Source: Lacticaseibacillus chiayiensis (lineage in GTDB: Bacteria > Bacillota > Bacilli > Lactobacillales > Lactobacillaceae). From it: a stretch of DNA of 64,000 nt. The DNA is taken from assembly GCF_004123795.1 (NCBI RefSeq), contig NZ_MSSM01000005.1, positions 1-64,000 of the forward strand, written 5' to 3'. The notes beneath the pieces were generated by a model. It was not told where the DNA came from. It worked only from the letters and a program-made list of their open reading frames with translations, and searched no databases. The position numbers and the translations under genes were made by a program. This document shows, piece after piece, positions 16,075-24,658 of the stretch. The stretch's first letter is position 1. Each line of letters begins with the position of its first letter.

Positions 16075-16350
16075 TTATTTCTTAGCAAAGCGCGCTTCAT
16101 GATACTTCTGCATAATGCCCTTGCTACCAAGCAAGTTACGTACAGTATCTGAAGGTTGTGCGCCTTTTTGAAGCCAATTCAAAATATCTTCTTCATTTAA
16201 CTTTAAATCGACTGGATTAGTCAACGGGTTGTAATAGCCCACGGCCTCGATGAAACGACCGTCACGCGGCGAACGTGAGTCTGCTACAACGATCCGGTAG
16301 AAAGGCTTACGCTTTGAACCCATCCGCTTTAAACGAATTTTAACTGCCAC
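16075..16350 (-). CDS. rpsP: 30S ribosomal protein S16
   Basis: The 91-aa protein begins (V/M)[19 protein letters not shown], the S16 N-terminus, followed by [20 protein letters not shown]. The start is GTG 16350, five bases after AGGAGGTGG; an upstream ATG in frame lacks such a site. S16 is needed for 30S assembly. It lies between ffh and khpA. Confidence 0.96.
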   Translation of the reverse strand: MAVKIRLKRMGSKRKPFYRIVVADSRSPRDGRFIEAVGYYNPLTNPVDLKLNEEDILNWLQKGAQPSDTVRNLLGSKGIMQKYHEARFAKK

Positions 16351-16445
16351 TAAGTCCACCTCCTGCTCATTTATCAACCTTGATAGCATAGCAAAAAAAA
16401 TTTAAGCTGTAAAGCCTTTTTTCTTTACACAGAAAATTGCTTGGC

Positions 16446-17882
16446 TTATGAATGGAATCGCTTGGCCTTTTTAAGCCGCTTCTTCTTGTTGCGTTTTTGC
16501 TTGCGGACCATGGAATTCATCGCCATTTTTCCTAGCTTGCCGGAAACACCGCCACCCATGAGTCCGTCAAGACCTTTCATGTTGCCTTTGCTCATTTGAT
16601 TCATCATTTGCTTGCTTTGATTGAATTGTTTAATCATTCGATTGACTTCAACAACCGGCCGGCCGGAACCACCAGCGATCCGCCGCCGCCGACTCGGATT
16701 CAGCAAATCCGGATTTTCCCGTTCTTGCGGAGTCATCGAATAAACAATGGCCTTCATGTGGGCAATGTCCTTAGGATCCATTTTGACATTTGCCAGTGCC
16801 TTATTATTCGCCATTCCGGGAATCATCTTCATGATGTCCTCAAGCGGCCCCATTTTGCTGATTTGGTCCATCTGATCGAGAAAATCGTTAAAATCAAACG
16901 AATTCTCACGAATCTTCTCGGCCACTTCCTGAGCTTGCTTTTCATCATAGTTCTTTTGGGCTTTGTCAATCAGCGTCAGCATATCGCCCATGCCAAGAAT
17001 CCGATTAGCCATCCGATCTGGATAAAAAACATCCAGGGCATCCATCTTTTCGCCTTGACCGATGAACTTGATCGGCTTGCCCGTGACTGCTCGAATCGAC
17101 AATGCCGCCCCGCCACGCGTATCGCCATCTAACTTCGTCAAAACAACCCCGGTAATATCCAGCTGCTCATTGAAGCCTTTGGCAACATCAACCGCTGCTT
17201 GACCGGTCATGGCATCCACAACCAGTAAAATGTCATTCGGATGCGCCAGTGCTTTGATATTCTTAAGCTCGTTCATAAGCTTTTCATCAATCTGCAAGCG
17301 ACCGGCTGTATCAATGAGGACGTAATCGTTCTTATTTTCCTTGGCGGTGGCCAGGCCTTGCCGCACAATTTCAACCGGGTCGGTGTCGGTACCCATCTCA
17401 AATACCGGCACATTCAGCTGCTTACCAATGGTTTGCAACTGATCAATCGCTGCCGGTCGATAAACGTCAGCCGCGATCAATAAAGGCCGTGCCTTTTCGT
17501 TGTCCATCAAATATTTGGCCAGCTTGCCGACTGTTGTGGTTTTCCCGGCCCCTTGCAGCCCTGCCATCATAATCACGGTTGGAATATGCGGTGCCTTGTT
17601 AAGTGGAACCGCTGCTTCGCCCATGGTTTTGACTAACTCGTCATTGACAATTTTAATGATTTGTTGGGCCGGGGTCAGGCTTTCGAGTACTTCTGTGCCA
17701 ACTGCTTTAGTGCGAACGTTTTTGATAAAGGTCTTAACCACATCAAAATTGACATCGGCTTCCAGCAGCGCCAGCCTAATTTCCCGCATGGCCTCGCGAA
17801 CGTCGCTTTCACTGACCTTACCTTTGCGCCGTAATCCGCTAAAGGCTTTTTGTAATCGTTCCGATAATCCTTCAAATGCCAT
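16446..17882 (-). CDS. ffh: Signal recognition particle protein Ffh (SRP54)
   Basis: Ffh binds signal sequences and 4.5S/scRNA and delivers ribosomes to FtsY. The 478-aa protein has the N domain, a G domain with GLQGAGKTTTVGKLAKYL (about residue 108), DTAGRLQ and TKLDGDTRGG, and a Met-rich M domain (IMKMIPGM, QMMNQMSKGNMKGL). The C-terminal extension is strongly basic (RKQKRNKKKRLKKAKRF). It follows ylxM after 12 bases. Confidence 0.97.
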   Translation of the reverse strand: MAFEGLSERLQKAFSGLRRKGKVSESDVREAMREIRLALLEADVNFDVVKTFIKNVRTKAVGTEVLESLTPAQQIIKIVNDELVKTMGEAAVPLNKAPHIPTVIMMAGLQGAGKTTTVGKLAKYLMDNEKARPLLIAADVYRPAAIDQLQTIGKQLNVPVFEMGTDTDPVEIVRQGLATAKENKNDYVLIDTAGRLQIDEKLMNELKNIKALAHPNDILLVVDAMTGQAAVDVAKGFNEQLDITGVVLTKLDGDTRGGAALSIRAVTGKPIKFIGQGEKMDALDVFYPDRMANRILGMGDMLTLIDKAQKNYDEKQAQEVAEKIRENSFDFNDFLDQMDQISKMGPLEDIMKMIPGMANNKALANVKMDPKDIAHMKAIVYSMTPQERENPDLLNPSRRRRIAGGSGRPVVEVNRMIKQFNQSKQMMNQMSKGNMKGLDGLMGGGVSGKLGKMAMNSMVRKQKRNKKKRLKKAKRFHS

Positions 17883-17894
17883 AGTATCCCCCTG

Positions 17895-18239
17895 CTATTT
17901 CGCGGTTTGATCCGCGACTCGTTCTAATAATGTGCTCAAGGCTTTGTCATCCGGGTAATGGATGCGAACATAACCCACAAGCGCATCCACCGCCTCATTT
18001 TGCGCTTGGTAGTTGGCAAAAAGATGCAGTTTCTTTTCATATTCTTCCAGACTGGCTTCGGTTCGTCGGATATTGTCGTAAACCGCCTGGCGCGACACGT
18101 TAAACTCAGTCGCGATTTCGCCCAGCGAATAATCATCGCCGTAATACAACGCCAAATACGCATGTTGCTTATCCGTCAATAACGGGCCATAAAACTCAAA
18201 CAATGAGTTCATGCGATAATTTTTTTCAATTTCCATCAT
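17895..18239 (-). CDS. ylxM: YlxM/p13-like putative DNA-binding protein
   Basis: A 114-aa helix-turn-helix protein of the YlxM family ([40 protein letters not shown]). It is almost always upstream of ffh; YlxM stimulates SRP function in streptococci. Two ATGs are close (18239 and 18236), behind AAAGGA. It begins the ylxM-ffh-rpsP-khpA unit and has its own promoter because two plus-strand genes separate it from ftsY. Confidence 0.92.
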   Translation of the reverse strand: MMEIEKNYRMNSLFEFYGPLLTDKQHAYLALYYGDDYSLGEIATEFNVSRQAVYDNIRRTEASLEEYEKKLHLFANYQAQNEAVDALVGYVRIHYPDDKALSTLLERVADQTAK

Positions 18240-18306
18240 GTCATTCCTTTAATCCCATGATTGCCGGCACATCAGTCTCTGGCCGCTTGAACATGGTCCT
18301 TGTATA

Positions 18307-18335
18307 AGGATACCGGTATCGCCGGAAATGGTCAA
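18307..18335 (-). promoter_or_regulatory. ylxM-ffh operon promoter
   Basis: Minus strand TTGACC, 17-base spacer, TATCCT, about 70 bases upstream of ylxM. Confidence 0.6.
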
Positions 18336-18400
18336 TTAGCAGTGGCAAATAGATCAACGCATCTCACCGTTTAGCATGGTTACAAAAAATAACGACAAAC

Positions 18401-18429
18401 TGGACGAATATCATATTGGTCTTTATAAT
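18401..18429 (+). promoter_or_regulatory. Promoter of the 63-aa gene
   Basis: TGGACG, 17-base spacer, TATAAT. The -10 is perfect, the -35 matches in four of six bases. It is followed immediately by the cre-like palindrome. Confidence 0.55.
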
Positions 18430-18442
18430 GTAACCGGTTACA
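18429..18442 (+). promoter_or_regulatory. cre-like operator (CcpA or other LacI-family site)
   Basis: TGTAACCGGTTACA is a perfect 14-bp palindrome that fits the cre consensus TGNAANCGNTNNCA at every position. It begins on the last base of the -10 box, so it covers the transcription start, a position at which CcpA represses. Confidence 0.65.
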
Positions 18443-18480
18443 ATCGTCTTGTCGTTAATTTGGAAAGGACGGGGTTTCAC

Positions 18481-18672
18481 ATGCCAAAAACGGATCTAAA
18501 AATGCTTGCAGAAGGTTTTAAAAATACCGATGATTTAGTTGACGCTACCCTCCATATGCTTGATGAAAACGATTATCTTTTTCTGGCGATCGCACTAGCG
18601 CAAGAGCTGGTGTATCATCGTAGCGACCGAGATAAAGTGACGCTGATTAAGGAGTATGTCCAGCTTGTGTAG
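18481..18672 (+). CDS. Small protein of unknown function (63 aa), cre-controlled
   Basis: A 63-aa acidic, largely helical protein (MPKTDLKMLAEGFKNTDDLV ... LIKEYVQLV) without membrane segment. The frame is open further upstream, but that part covers the promoter and operator; ATG 18481 lies behind GGAAAGGA. The strong palindromic operator at the transcription start suggests carbon-catabolite control. I do not recognise a family. It lies alone on the plus strand between ylxM and a small membrane protein gene. Confidence 0.7.
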   Translation: MPKTDLKMLAEGFKNTDDLVDATLHMLDENDYLFLAIALAQELVYHRSDRDKVTLIKEYVQLV

Positions 18673-18775
18673 TCAGAAAGCTGCCTTCGGGGATGAGCTG
18701 CGAAAGCGGATACACATTTCCGGTTTTACCTCATTTCGTGGTACACTGAACATGTGAAAAATTGGAGGGAAGAAT

Positions 18776-19090
18776 ATGGTCGCAACCTTTATTTACTGGG
18801 GCGTGTTTGCTGTTCTTGCTGCATGGGGATTATGGAGTTTGGTTTTCTCATGTGTCTATCTGAGCAATCATGAAAACGGCAATTTATGGTTCTTTGCTAT
18901 TATCAACACCATCTTCGGTCTTTTAGGCTGGCTATTTGCATGGATCATGAGCAATACGGCATGGCAACAATACTGGTTTGCAAGTAAAGTCCAACCATCC
19001 GCTTGGTTCACTTACCTGCTGATCGGCTACCTTGTCTTGGTTATCTTGCAAGTTATTTTTGGCCGGGAAAAGAAAGTCCAGACAGCCTAA
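18776..19090 (+). CDS. Small membrane protein of unknown function (104 aa)
   Basis: A 104-aa protein with three membrane helices: WGVFAVLAAWGLWSLVFSCV, FFAIINTIFGLLGWLFAWI and FTYLLIGYLVLVILQVIF, ending in a short basic tail. GGAGG lies seven bases before the ATG at 18776. An extended -10 (TGGTACACT) occurs about 35 bases upstream, so it may have its own promoter. No function can be assigned. Confidence 0.75.
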   Translation: MVATFIYWGVFAVLAAWGLWSLVFSCVYLSNHENGNLWFFAIINTIFGLLGWLFAWIMSNTAWQQYWFASKVQPSAWFTYLLIGYLVLVILQVIFGREKKVQTA

Positions 19091-19114
19091 ATCATCCACG
19101 CGCTGGATTGATGT

Positions 19115-19235
19115 ACGTTAACGCGTTCGCCGGCGCAGGAGTCTGCGTGTAAGGACCTCGGTCGCAATGGCAAAGTTCGCCATCACGCCCAAGGCTATTT
19201 ACACTCCGACTCCTAAGCGCGCCGGCTCACGCTCA
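19115..19235. repeat. Dispersed palindromic repeat, complete copy
   Basis: GCCGGCGC, AGGAGTC, GTGTAA on the left pair with TTTACAC, GACTCCT, GCGCCGGC on the right, forming a hairpin of about 100 nt. Compared with the copies at 38413-38635 the stem bases differ on both sides so that pairing is kept. It lies at the convergent 3' ends of the membrane protein gene and ftsY. Confidence 0.85.
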
Positions 19236-19238
19236 TAT

Positions 19239-19280
19239 AAAAAAGCGTTGCACTTGAACGAACGGGTGCAACGCTTTTTT
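19239..19280. terminator. Bidirectional terminator after ftsY
   Basis: AAAAAAGCGTTGCAC pairs with GTGCAACGCTTTTTT. It can serve ftsY (minus) and the small membrane protein gene (plus). Confidence 0.88.
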
Positions 19281-19302
19281 CTGTTCTTTTGATTGTACTG
19301 AC

Positions 19303-20298
19303 TTAGGCTTTGACTTCAATCAGGCCCTTAAACAAGCCGGTCACGAACTTCGTCGGATCAAATACCTGCAAGTCGTCCATTTTTTCACCCAGTCCCACTA
19401 ACTTGACCGGTACATGCAGCTCATTGCGGATAGCCAAGACAATGCCGCCCTTGCCAGAACCGTCCAGCTTGGTTAACACGATACCGGTAATTTGAGTCGT
19501 CTGGTTAAACTCTTTCGCCTGATTCAACGCATTCTGGCCGGTTGTGGCATCCAGCACTAACAAGACTTCTTGCGGGGCGTCTGGCAATTCGCGGACGATC
19601 ACGCGTTTAATCTTGTTCAACTCATTCATTAGGTTAACTTTATTTTGTAAACGGCCGGCGGTGTCCACCAACACCACATCGTAGCCTTCTTCTTTTGCCC
19701 GCTTAACGCCATCAAAAACAACGGCAGCGGGGTCACCGCCTTCTTTTGTGGCTACCACTGGCACATCAACGCGCCGACCCCATTCTTGCAGCTGCTGAAT
19801 GGCTCCAGCACGGAAGGTATCGGCCGCCACTAACAAGACGCGTTTGCCTTCTTCTTTAAGCTGATGCGCCAGCTTGCCGACTGTGGTTGTCTTGCCGGCG
19901 CCATTAACGCCCACAAACAGAAAGACAGTTGGCCCTTCTTCGGCAAAGTGGAGCTGGTTATCTTCATCCTTGCCGGCCTCACCATACATATCCACCAACT
20001 TCTCAACGATGACTCTCGAAACAGCCTTAGGATCCTTCGCATTTTTAAGCTTAACCTCTTGGCGCAATTCATCGCTCAAACGAACCGCCGTTTCAAACCC
20101 GACGTCGGATTCGATGAGCATCTCTTCAAGGTCATCGAAAAAGTCTTCATCCACCGTTCGAAAATTGGCAAATAACGCATTAAGCTTCTCACCAAAACTG
20201 CTGCGGCTTTTCTCAAGACCTTCATCATATTTATTTTCTTCCGGCGTTTCCGGCTCTTCCCCGGTGAACGCTTTTTTAATCGCATCAAAAAGTCCCAT
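19303..20298 (-). CDS. ftsY: Signal recognition particle receptor FtsY
   Basis: FtsY docks SRP-ribosome complexes at the membrane. The 331-aa protein has a short acidic N-terminal region (FTGEEPETPEENKYDEGL) instead of the long A domain of E. coli, then the NG domain with GVNGAGKTTTVGKLAHQL, DTAGRLQNK and TKLDGSGKGG. The ATG overlaps the smc stop (TAATG), so it is coupled to smc. Confidence 0.97.
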   Translation of the reverse strand: MGLFDAIKKAFTGEEPETPEENKYDEGLEKSRSSFGEKLNALFANFRTVDEDFFDDLEEMLIESDVGFETAVRLSDELRQEVKLKNAKDPKAVSRVIVEKLVDMYGEAGKDEDNQLHFAEEGPTVFLFVGVNGAGKTTTVGKLAHQLKEEGKRVLLVAADTFRAGAIQQLQEWGRRVDVPVVATKEGGDPAAVVFDGVKRAKEEGYDVVLVDTAGRLQNKVNLMNELNKIKRVIVRELPDAPQEVLLVLDATTGQNALNQAKEFNQTTQITGIVLTKLDGSGKGGIVLAIRNELHVPVKLVGLGEKMDDLQVFDPTKFVTGLFKGLIEVKA

Positions 20299-23200
20299 TA
20301 ACTTGTCGCCTCTTTCTGTGATTGATCTAGACTGACTGCCATAATCCGACTCACACCGGATTCCTGCATGGTCACGCCGTACAAGACATTAGCCGCAATC
20401 ATCGTGCCGTGACGGTGCGTGATCACGATAAATTGCGTCGCACTGGCATAATGGCGCAAGAACTCGCCAAAGCGGTTAACATTGACATCATCCAGTGATG
20501 CTTCAACTTCATCCAAAATCGAAAATGGCACCGGACGGACTTTTAGAATCGCGAAGAGCAGCACAATCGCAGTTAGCGCCCGTTCGCCACCCGACAGCAA
20601 TGACAGTCGAGTTAATTTTTTGCCAGGCGGTTGTGCAGAAATCTCGATCCCGGTCGCCAATAGATCATCAGGATCGGTCAAGCTGAGATGGGCATGCCCA
20701 CCGCCAAACATTTGCGGAAAAATCGCTTCAAACGCACTATTCGTCTGGTCAAACATATTTTTGAATCGTGTTTTGACGGTTTCATCCAATTCGTGCATCG
20801 TTTCTTCAAGCTGCTGTTTAGCCGCCAAAAGATCATCTTGCTGCTTGGTGAGAAACCCGTAACGCTGATTCACTTCTTTAAACTGTTCAATCGCATTCAA
20901 ATTAACCGGCCCTAGTTCATCGATCCCCCGTTTCAAGAGCTTCAACTTGCTTTTTAATTCAGGAATCGGCGCGTGATCCGGGGTTACGGCAGCTTTGGCC
21001 GCTTCGTAAGTGACCTGATAATCCTCGGCTAATGTGTTCAGACGAGCATCCAAAGCCAACTTCACTCGGTTCAGCGCCACTGCCTGTTGTTCGGAGGAAG
21101 CCATGGCTTGATGCTGCTGCTCGTAAGTCGTTGTAATCCTGGCAGAAATCTCGCTTAATTTGCCGCGATTAGCTGCCTTGGTCTGGGTGACTTTGGTTTG
21201 CTCGGCTTTCAAGCGCTTCAGTTCTTCTTGCAACTTGGCAATCGTAGCCGTACGACTTGATTTTTCTGCCGCTGTTTCTTTAGCCGTGGCCGTAATGTGC
21301 TCAATGCGTTGCTGAAGTTCAGTGATTTGTTCATCTGCATCCCTGGCCTGCGTTTGCCACTGCTGATGCTGATCGTGCAGCGTCTGCAAATCATTAGTCA
21401 CCACGGCCAGCTTCGTCTTCAACGCATTCTCGGCTGCTGCTTGTTTCGAACGGGAATCGGCCGCAGCAGCCGCAGCAGTTTTCAACTGTTCAATTTCTAC
21501 TTGAGCGTCTTCGATGTCACGGGCAATTTTTTTGCCAGCTTGATGAAGCTCGGTCATTTTGGCGCTTAGATCAGCCTGAGCAGTATTGGCCTGCTGTGCG
21601 GCAGCCAGTTGCCGCTGCGCCTGGCGTAACGTCTCTGCCTGCGCAGTGTGTTGACTGGTAATTGTCGTTAGATCAGCCGCTAATGCCTGAGACTGCGCCT
21701 GAGCGTCTTGCCACGCGGTTTGGGCGGCATTCTCCTGTTGGGTCAGTTCAGTCAAGGCAGTTTGCTTCTTTTTCAGATCTTCAACCAGGTTCTGGAGTTG
21801 AACTTTGAGATGGCGAGCTTCCTGATTGCGGGCCAGTGGTGAGGCTTGCCTGCCTTGTTTGACCTGTCCGCCTGTCAGTGAGCCACCTGGATTTAAAATA
21901 TCCCCAGCCGTGGTCACAATGCGATATCGGTGATGAGTGGTGTTGGCAATGGTAATCGCGTGCGGTAGGGTATCAACAATTAAGACACTCCCTAGCAGAT
22001 TAGCCATCACTGACTTTAGATCAGCTGGATATTGGGCAAGTTGCAAACCCGTGCCTAAAAAGCCATCTGCGCCTTTGACAAGTTGCAAAACCGCACTCGG
22101 CAGTTCCCGTGGCCGCATCACGGCAACTGGCAGAAAAGTCGCTCGACCGGCTCGCTGTTGTTTTAACAGGCTGATAGCTCGTTGGGCTGCTGCTTCATCA
22201 CGGGTAACAATGGCCTGTAGATTGCTACCTAACGCTAAATCAAACGCTTGTTGATAATCAGTGGGCACTTCCAACAATTCGGCCACTGCCCCAACCACAC
22301 CTGGCAAAGTTGCTTTATGCTTCAGTACGACCCGAACGCCATTATAAAAGCCCGCATAGTCTTCATTCAATTCTGATAAGGTTTCATACCGGGCGCGGGC
22401 GCGTTGGTAAGTTGCCATTTCATCCTGATAAGTTTGCTGCTGGGCGCTGTGGTCTTGTTGCAGTTGGTTTAACTTGGCTTTAGCTTTTTCAACGGCAGTT
22501 TGCTGTGCCTCTGCTTTGGCCTGTAACTTTTGCTGCTGACTTAGCAGCGTATTGACCTTGGCCTCCTGATCCTGCGCCTGCTTACTCAATTCATAAATTC
22601 GGCGATCGTGCGCAGCGTTTTGACTTGCCGCAAGTTGTTGGTCTTTTTGCAAAGCTGCCTGCGCATTTTTGTTGTCGGCTTGGGCTTTCAACAAATCAAT
22701 GTAGTGATTCTGGGCAGACTCCAACTGACGATTCAGAGCAACCGGGTCTTGACTGGCTTGCTTTTGTTGGGCCAACTGCTCCTTGAGATCTTTTTGCTTT
22801 TTCTGGGAAGCATCGAGCTGCTTGGTTAAGTTGGCCAGCCGCTGGTTTGCTTCTGATAAAGCTTGTTGGGCGTGAGTTAATCGGTCCTTTAAATCAGCCA
22901 GTGTTGTCGCCGCGTTGGCTGAGCGTTCGCTAGAGAGGTTAGCTTCACCACTGAGATTTTCCACCTTCATCGAGCGACTTAAAATTTGGTCATTCAGCTG
23001 ATTTAACCGTTCCTCATGTTGATGATCCACCGCACTCAATTCTTCAGACTGATTCTCTAGATCCTTGACTTTTGCCGTTAGCGCCGCAATGGTCGCCTTA
23101 GTCACTTTCGCTTCGCCTTGGGTCTTTTCCTGCTCCGCCGCCAGCTGTTCGATTTCCAGCGCCAAAAGCGTTTGGTGAATCTCTTTGTAATCTGCCGTTT

Positions 23201-23852
23201 GCTGCTGATAATCCTTAGCTAGTGAGGCTTGTTCCCGCAGCGGCTCAACCTGATGCTTCAACTCGACAATAATGTCATTAATCCGCGCCAGATTATCGTC
23301 ATTGTTGGCTAACTCACGCTCAGCCTTGGTTTTCTGTTGCTTATATTTATAAACGCCAGCGGCTTCTTCGATGATGCCCCGGCGTTCTTCTGGTTTGCTA
23401 TTAAAAATCGCTTCAACCCGGCCTTGCGAAATAAATGAAAAGCTCTCACGTCCCAAGCCGGAATCCATGAACAGATCGACAATATCCTTTAACCGAACAT
23501 CTTGATTATTGAGCAGAAACTCCGAGGTGCCATCGCGATACAATCGACGCGTCACCGAAACTTCAGCCGGCTGATTTTTGAGATAACCGTCGCTGTTGTC
23601 GAAAGTCATGGTAACGGCGGCACGATTCAAAGCAGGCCGGCTATCCGTACCTGCAAAGATAACATCACCCATTCGTTCGCCGCGCAAGCTTTTGGCACTT
23701 TGTTCACCTAATGCCCAGCGAATCGCCTCGGTGATGTTACTTTTTCCACTACCATTCGGTCCGACAATCCCAGTCAGACCCGATACAAAATCAATTTCGG
23801 TTTTGTCTGCAAATGATTTGAAGCCATTAATGATCAAACGCTTTAATTCCAT
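20298..23852 (-). CDS. smc: Chromosome condensation and segregation ATPase SMC
   Basis: SMC forms with ScpA and ScpB the bacterial condensin. The 1184-aa protein has the N-terminal Walker A GPNGSGKSN (residues 31-39), two long Gln/Ala-rich coiled coils (about 170-500 and 680-1000), a hinge around residues 510-660 (VVLKHKATLPGVVGAVAELL onward), and a C-terminal head with signature LSGGERALTAI and Walker B FSILDEVEASLD. Length is standard. It lies between rnc and ftsY, as usual in Firmicutes. Confidence 0.97.
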   Translation of the reverse strand: MELKRLIINGFKSFADKTEIDFVSGLTGIVGPNGSGKSNITEAIRWALGEQSAKSLRGERMGDVIFAGTDSRPALNRAAVTMTFDNSDGYLKNQPAEVSVTRRLYRDGTSEFLLNNQDVRLKDIVDLFMDSGLGRESFSFISQGRVEAIFNSKPEERRGIIEEAAGVYKYKQQKTKAERELANNDDNLARINDIIVELKHQVEPLREQASLAKDYQQQTADYKEIHQTLLALEIEQLAAEQEKTQGEAKVTKATIAALTAKVKDLENQSEELSAVDHQHEERLNQLNDQILSRSMKVENLSGEANLSSERSANAATTLADLKDRLTHAQQALSEANQRLANLTKQLDASQKKQKDLKEQLAQQKQASQDPVALNRQLESAQNHYIDLLKAQADNKNAQAALQKDQQLAASQNAAHDRRIYELSKQAQDQEAKVNTLLSQQQKLQAKAEAQQTAVEKAKAKLNQLQQDHSAQQQTYQDEMATYQRARARYETLSELNEDYAGFYNGVRVVLKHKATLPGVVGAVAELLEVPTDYQQAFDLALGSNLQAIVTRDEAAAQRAISLLKQQRAGRATFLPVAVMRPRELPSAVLQLVKGADGFLGTGLQLAQYPADLKSVMANLLGSVLIVDTLPHAITIANTTHHRYRIVTTAGDILNPGGSLTGGQVKQGRQASPLARNQEARHLKVQLQNLVEDLKKKQTALTELTQQENAAQTAWQDAQAQSQALAADLTTITSQHTAQAETLRQAQRQLAAAQQANTAQADLSAKMTELHQAGKKIARDIEDAQVEIEQLKTAAAAAADSRSKQAAAENALKTKLAVVTNDLQTLHDQHQQWQTQARDADEQITELQQRIEHITATAKETAAEKSSRTATIAKLQEELKRLKAEQTKVTQTKAANRGKLSEISARITTTYEQQHQAMASSEQQAVALNRVKLALDARLNTLAEDYQVTYEAAKAAVTPDHAPIPELKSKLKLLKRGIDELGPVNLNAIEQFKEVNQRYGFLTKQQDDLLAAKQQLEETMHELDETVKTRFKNMFDQTNSAFEAIFPQMFGGGHAHLSLTDPDDLLATGIEISAQPPGKKLTRLSLLSGGERALTAIVLLFAILKVRPVPFSILDEVEASLDDVNVNRFGEFLRHYASATQFIVITHRHGTMIAANVLYGVTMQESGVSRIMAVSLDQSQKEATS

Positions 23853-23871
23853 GATGACCCCATTCTAGTTC

Positions 23872-24567
23872 TTACTTTTTCAAGCGGGCTAGAGCTGCCT
23901 TGGCTGCAGCTTGCTCAGCCGCTTTTTTATTCTTACCGAACCCTGTCCCTAATACTCGGCCCTCAACTTCCACGTCAACGTGAAATTGCCGTTCATGGGC
24001 AGGACCTTTTTCGTCCAGGAGGTGATACACAATAGCCACATCGCCATTTTGCTGCAAGGTTTCCTGCAACGCGGTTTTATGATCCTGGTTAGCCGAGAAC
24101 TCACCAGCATCAATCTTAGGAAAAATAATCTGTTCAGCAAATTTGATATTGGCTTTGCGGCCTTGATCCAAGTATAAGGCGCCGTTAAACGCTTCAAACA
24201 GGTCTTCAAGCAACGTTAACCGCTTGCGCGCACCTGCTTTTTCTTCGCCTTTTCCCAACTTGATATAGCGATCAAAATGCGCCTCTTTTGAAAATGCAGA
24301 AAAGGCTGCTGTCTGAACCGCCGCAGCACGGATACGGGTCAAATCACCTTCCGGTTTATCCGGAAACTTACGATACAGGTAGTCGGAAACGGTCAGTTCA
24401 AGCACCGCGTCACCAAGAAATTCAAGTCGCTCGTTATCTTTTAACCCTAATTCTTTGTGTTCGTTAACATACGAGGAATGCGTGAAGGCTTCATCCAATA
24501 GACTGAGATCGTGAAATTCAATCCCATAACGCTGACGCAATTCACTCACAAACTCTGAGGCAACCAT
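23872..24567 (-). CDS. rnc: Ribonuclease III
   Basis: RNase III cuts double-stranded RNA in rRNA and mRNA maturation. The 231-aa protein has the catalytic signature [20 protein letters not shown], the second acidic cluster [16 protein letters not shown], and a C-terminal double-stranded RNA-binding domain ([14 protein letters not shown] ... [18 protein letters not shown]). ATG 24567 follows AGGAGGG. In relatives acpP is directly upstream; here the opp operon and its terminator stand between. Confidence 0.96.
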   Translation of the reverse strand: MVASEFVSELRQRYGIEFHDLSLLDEAFTHSSYVNEHKELGLKDNERLEFLGDAVLELTVSDYLYRKFPDKPEGDLTRIRAAAVQTAAFSAFSKEAHFDRYIKLGKGEEKAGARKRLTLLEDLFEAFNGALYLDQGRKANIKFAEQIIFPKIDAGEFSANQDHKTALQETLQQNGDVAIVYHLLDEKGPAHERQFHVDVEVEGRVLGTGFGKNKKAAEQAAAKAALARLKK

Positions 24568-24595
24568 GAAGAGCCCTCCTTTTTATCACCTTCTA

Positions 24596-24601
24596 ATTAT
24601 A
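24596..24601 (-). promoter_or_regulatory. -10 box of probable rnc-smc-ftsY promoter
   Basis: Minus strand TATAAT, preceded by TG, about 30 bases before the rnc start and just after the oppA terminator. No strong -35 is seen. Some local promoter is needed because the terminator separates rnc from upstream genes. Confidence 0.4.
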
Positions 24602-24613
24602 CAAGAGCGCACC

Positions 24614-24645
24614 AAAAAAGACACCTGCGATTGCAGATGCCTTTT
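24614..24645 (-). terminator. Terminator after oppA
   Basis: Minus strand AAAAGGCATCTGC-AATC-GCAGGTGTCTTTTTT, right after the oppA stop. Confidence 0.88.
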
Positions 24646-24658
24646 AGAGTTGCTTTGA

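Noticed and set aside
18376-18480. Upstream extension of the 63-aa protein
   Set aside because: It would translate through the promoter and cre-like operator; ATG 18481 is the first with an RBS.
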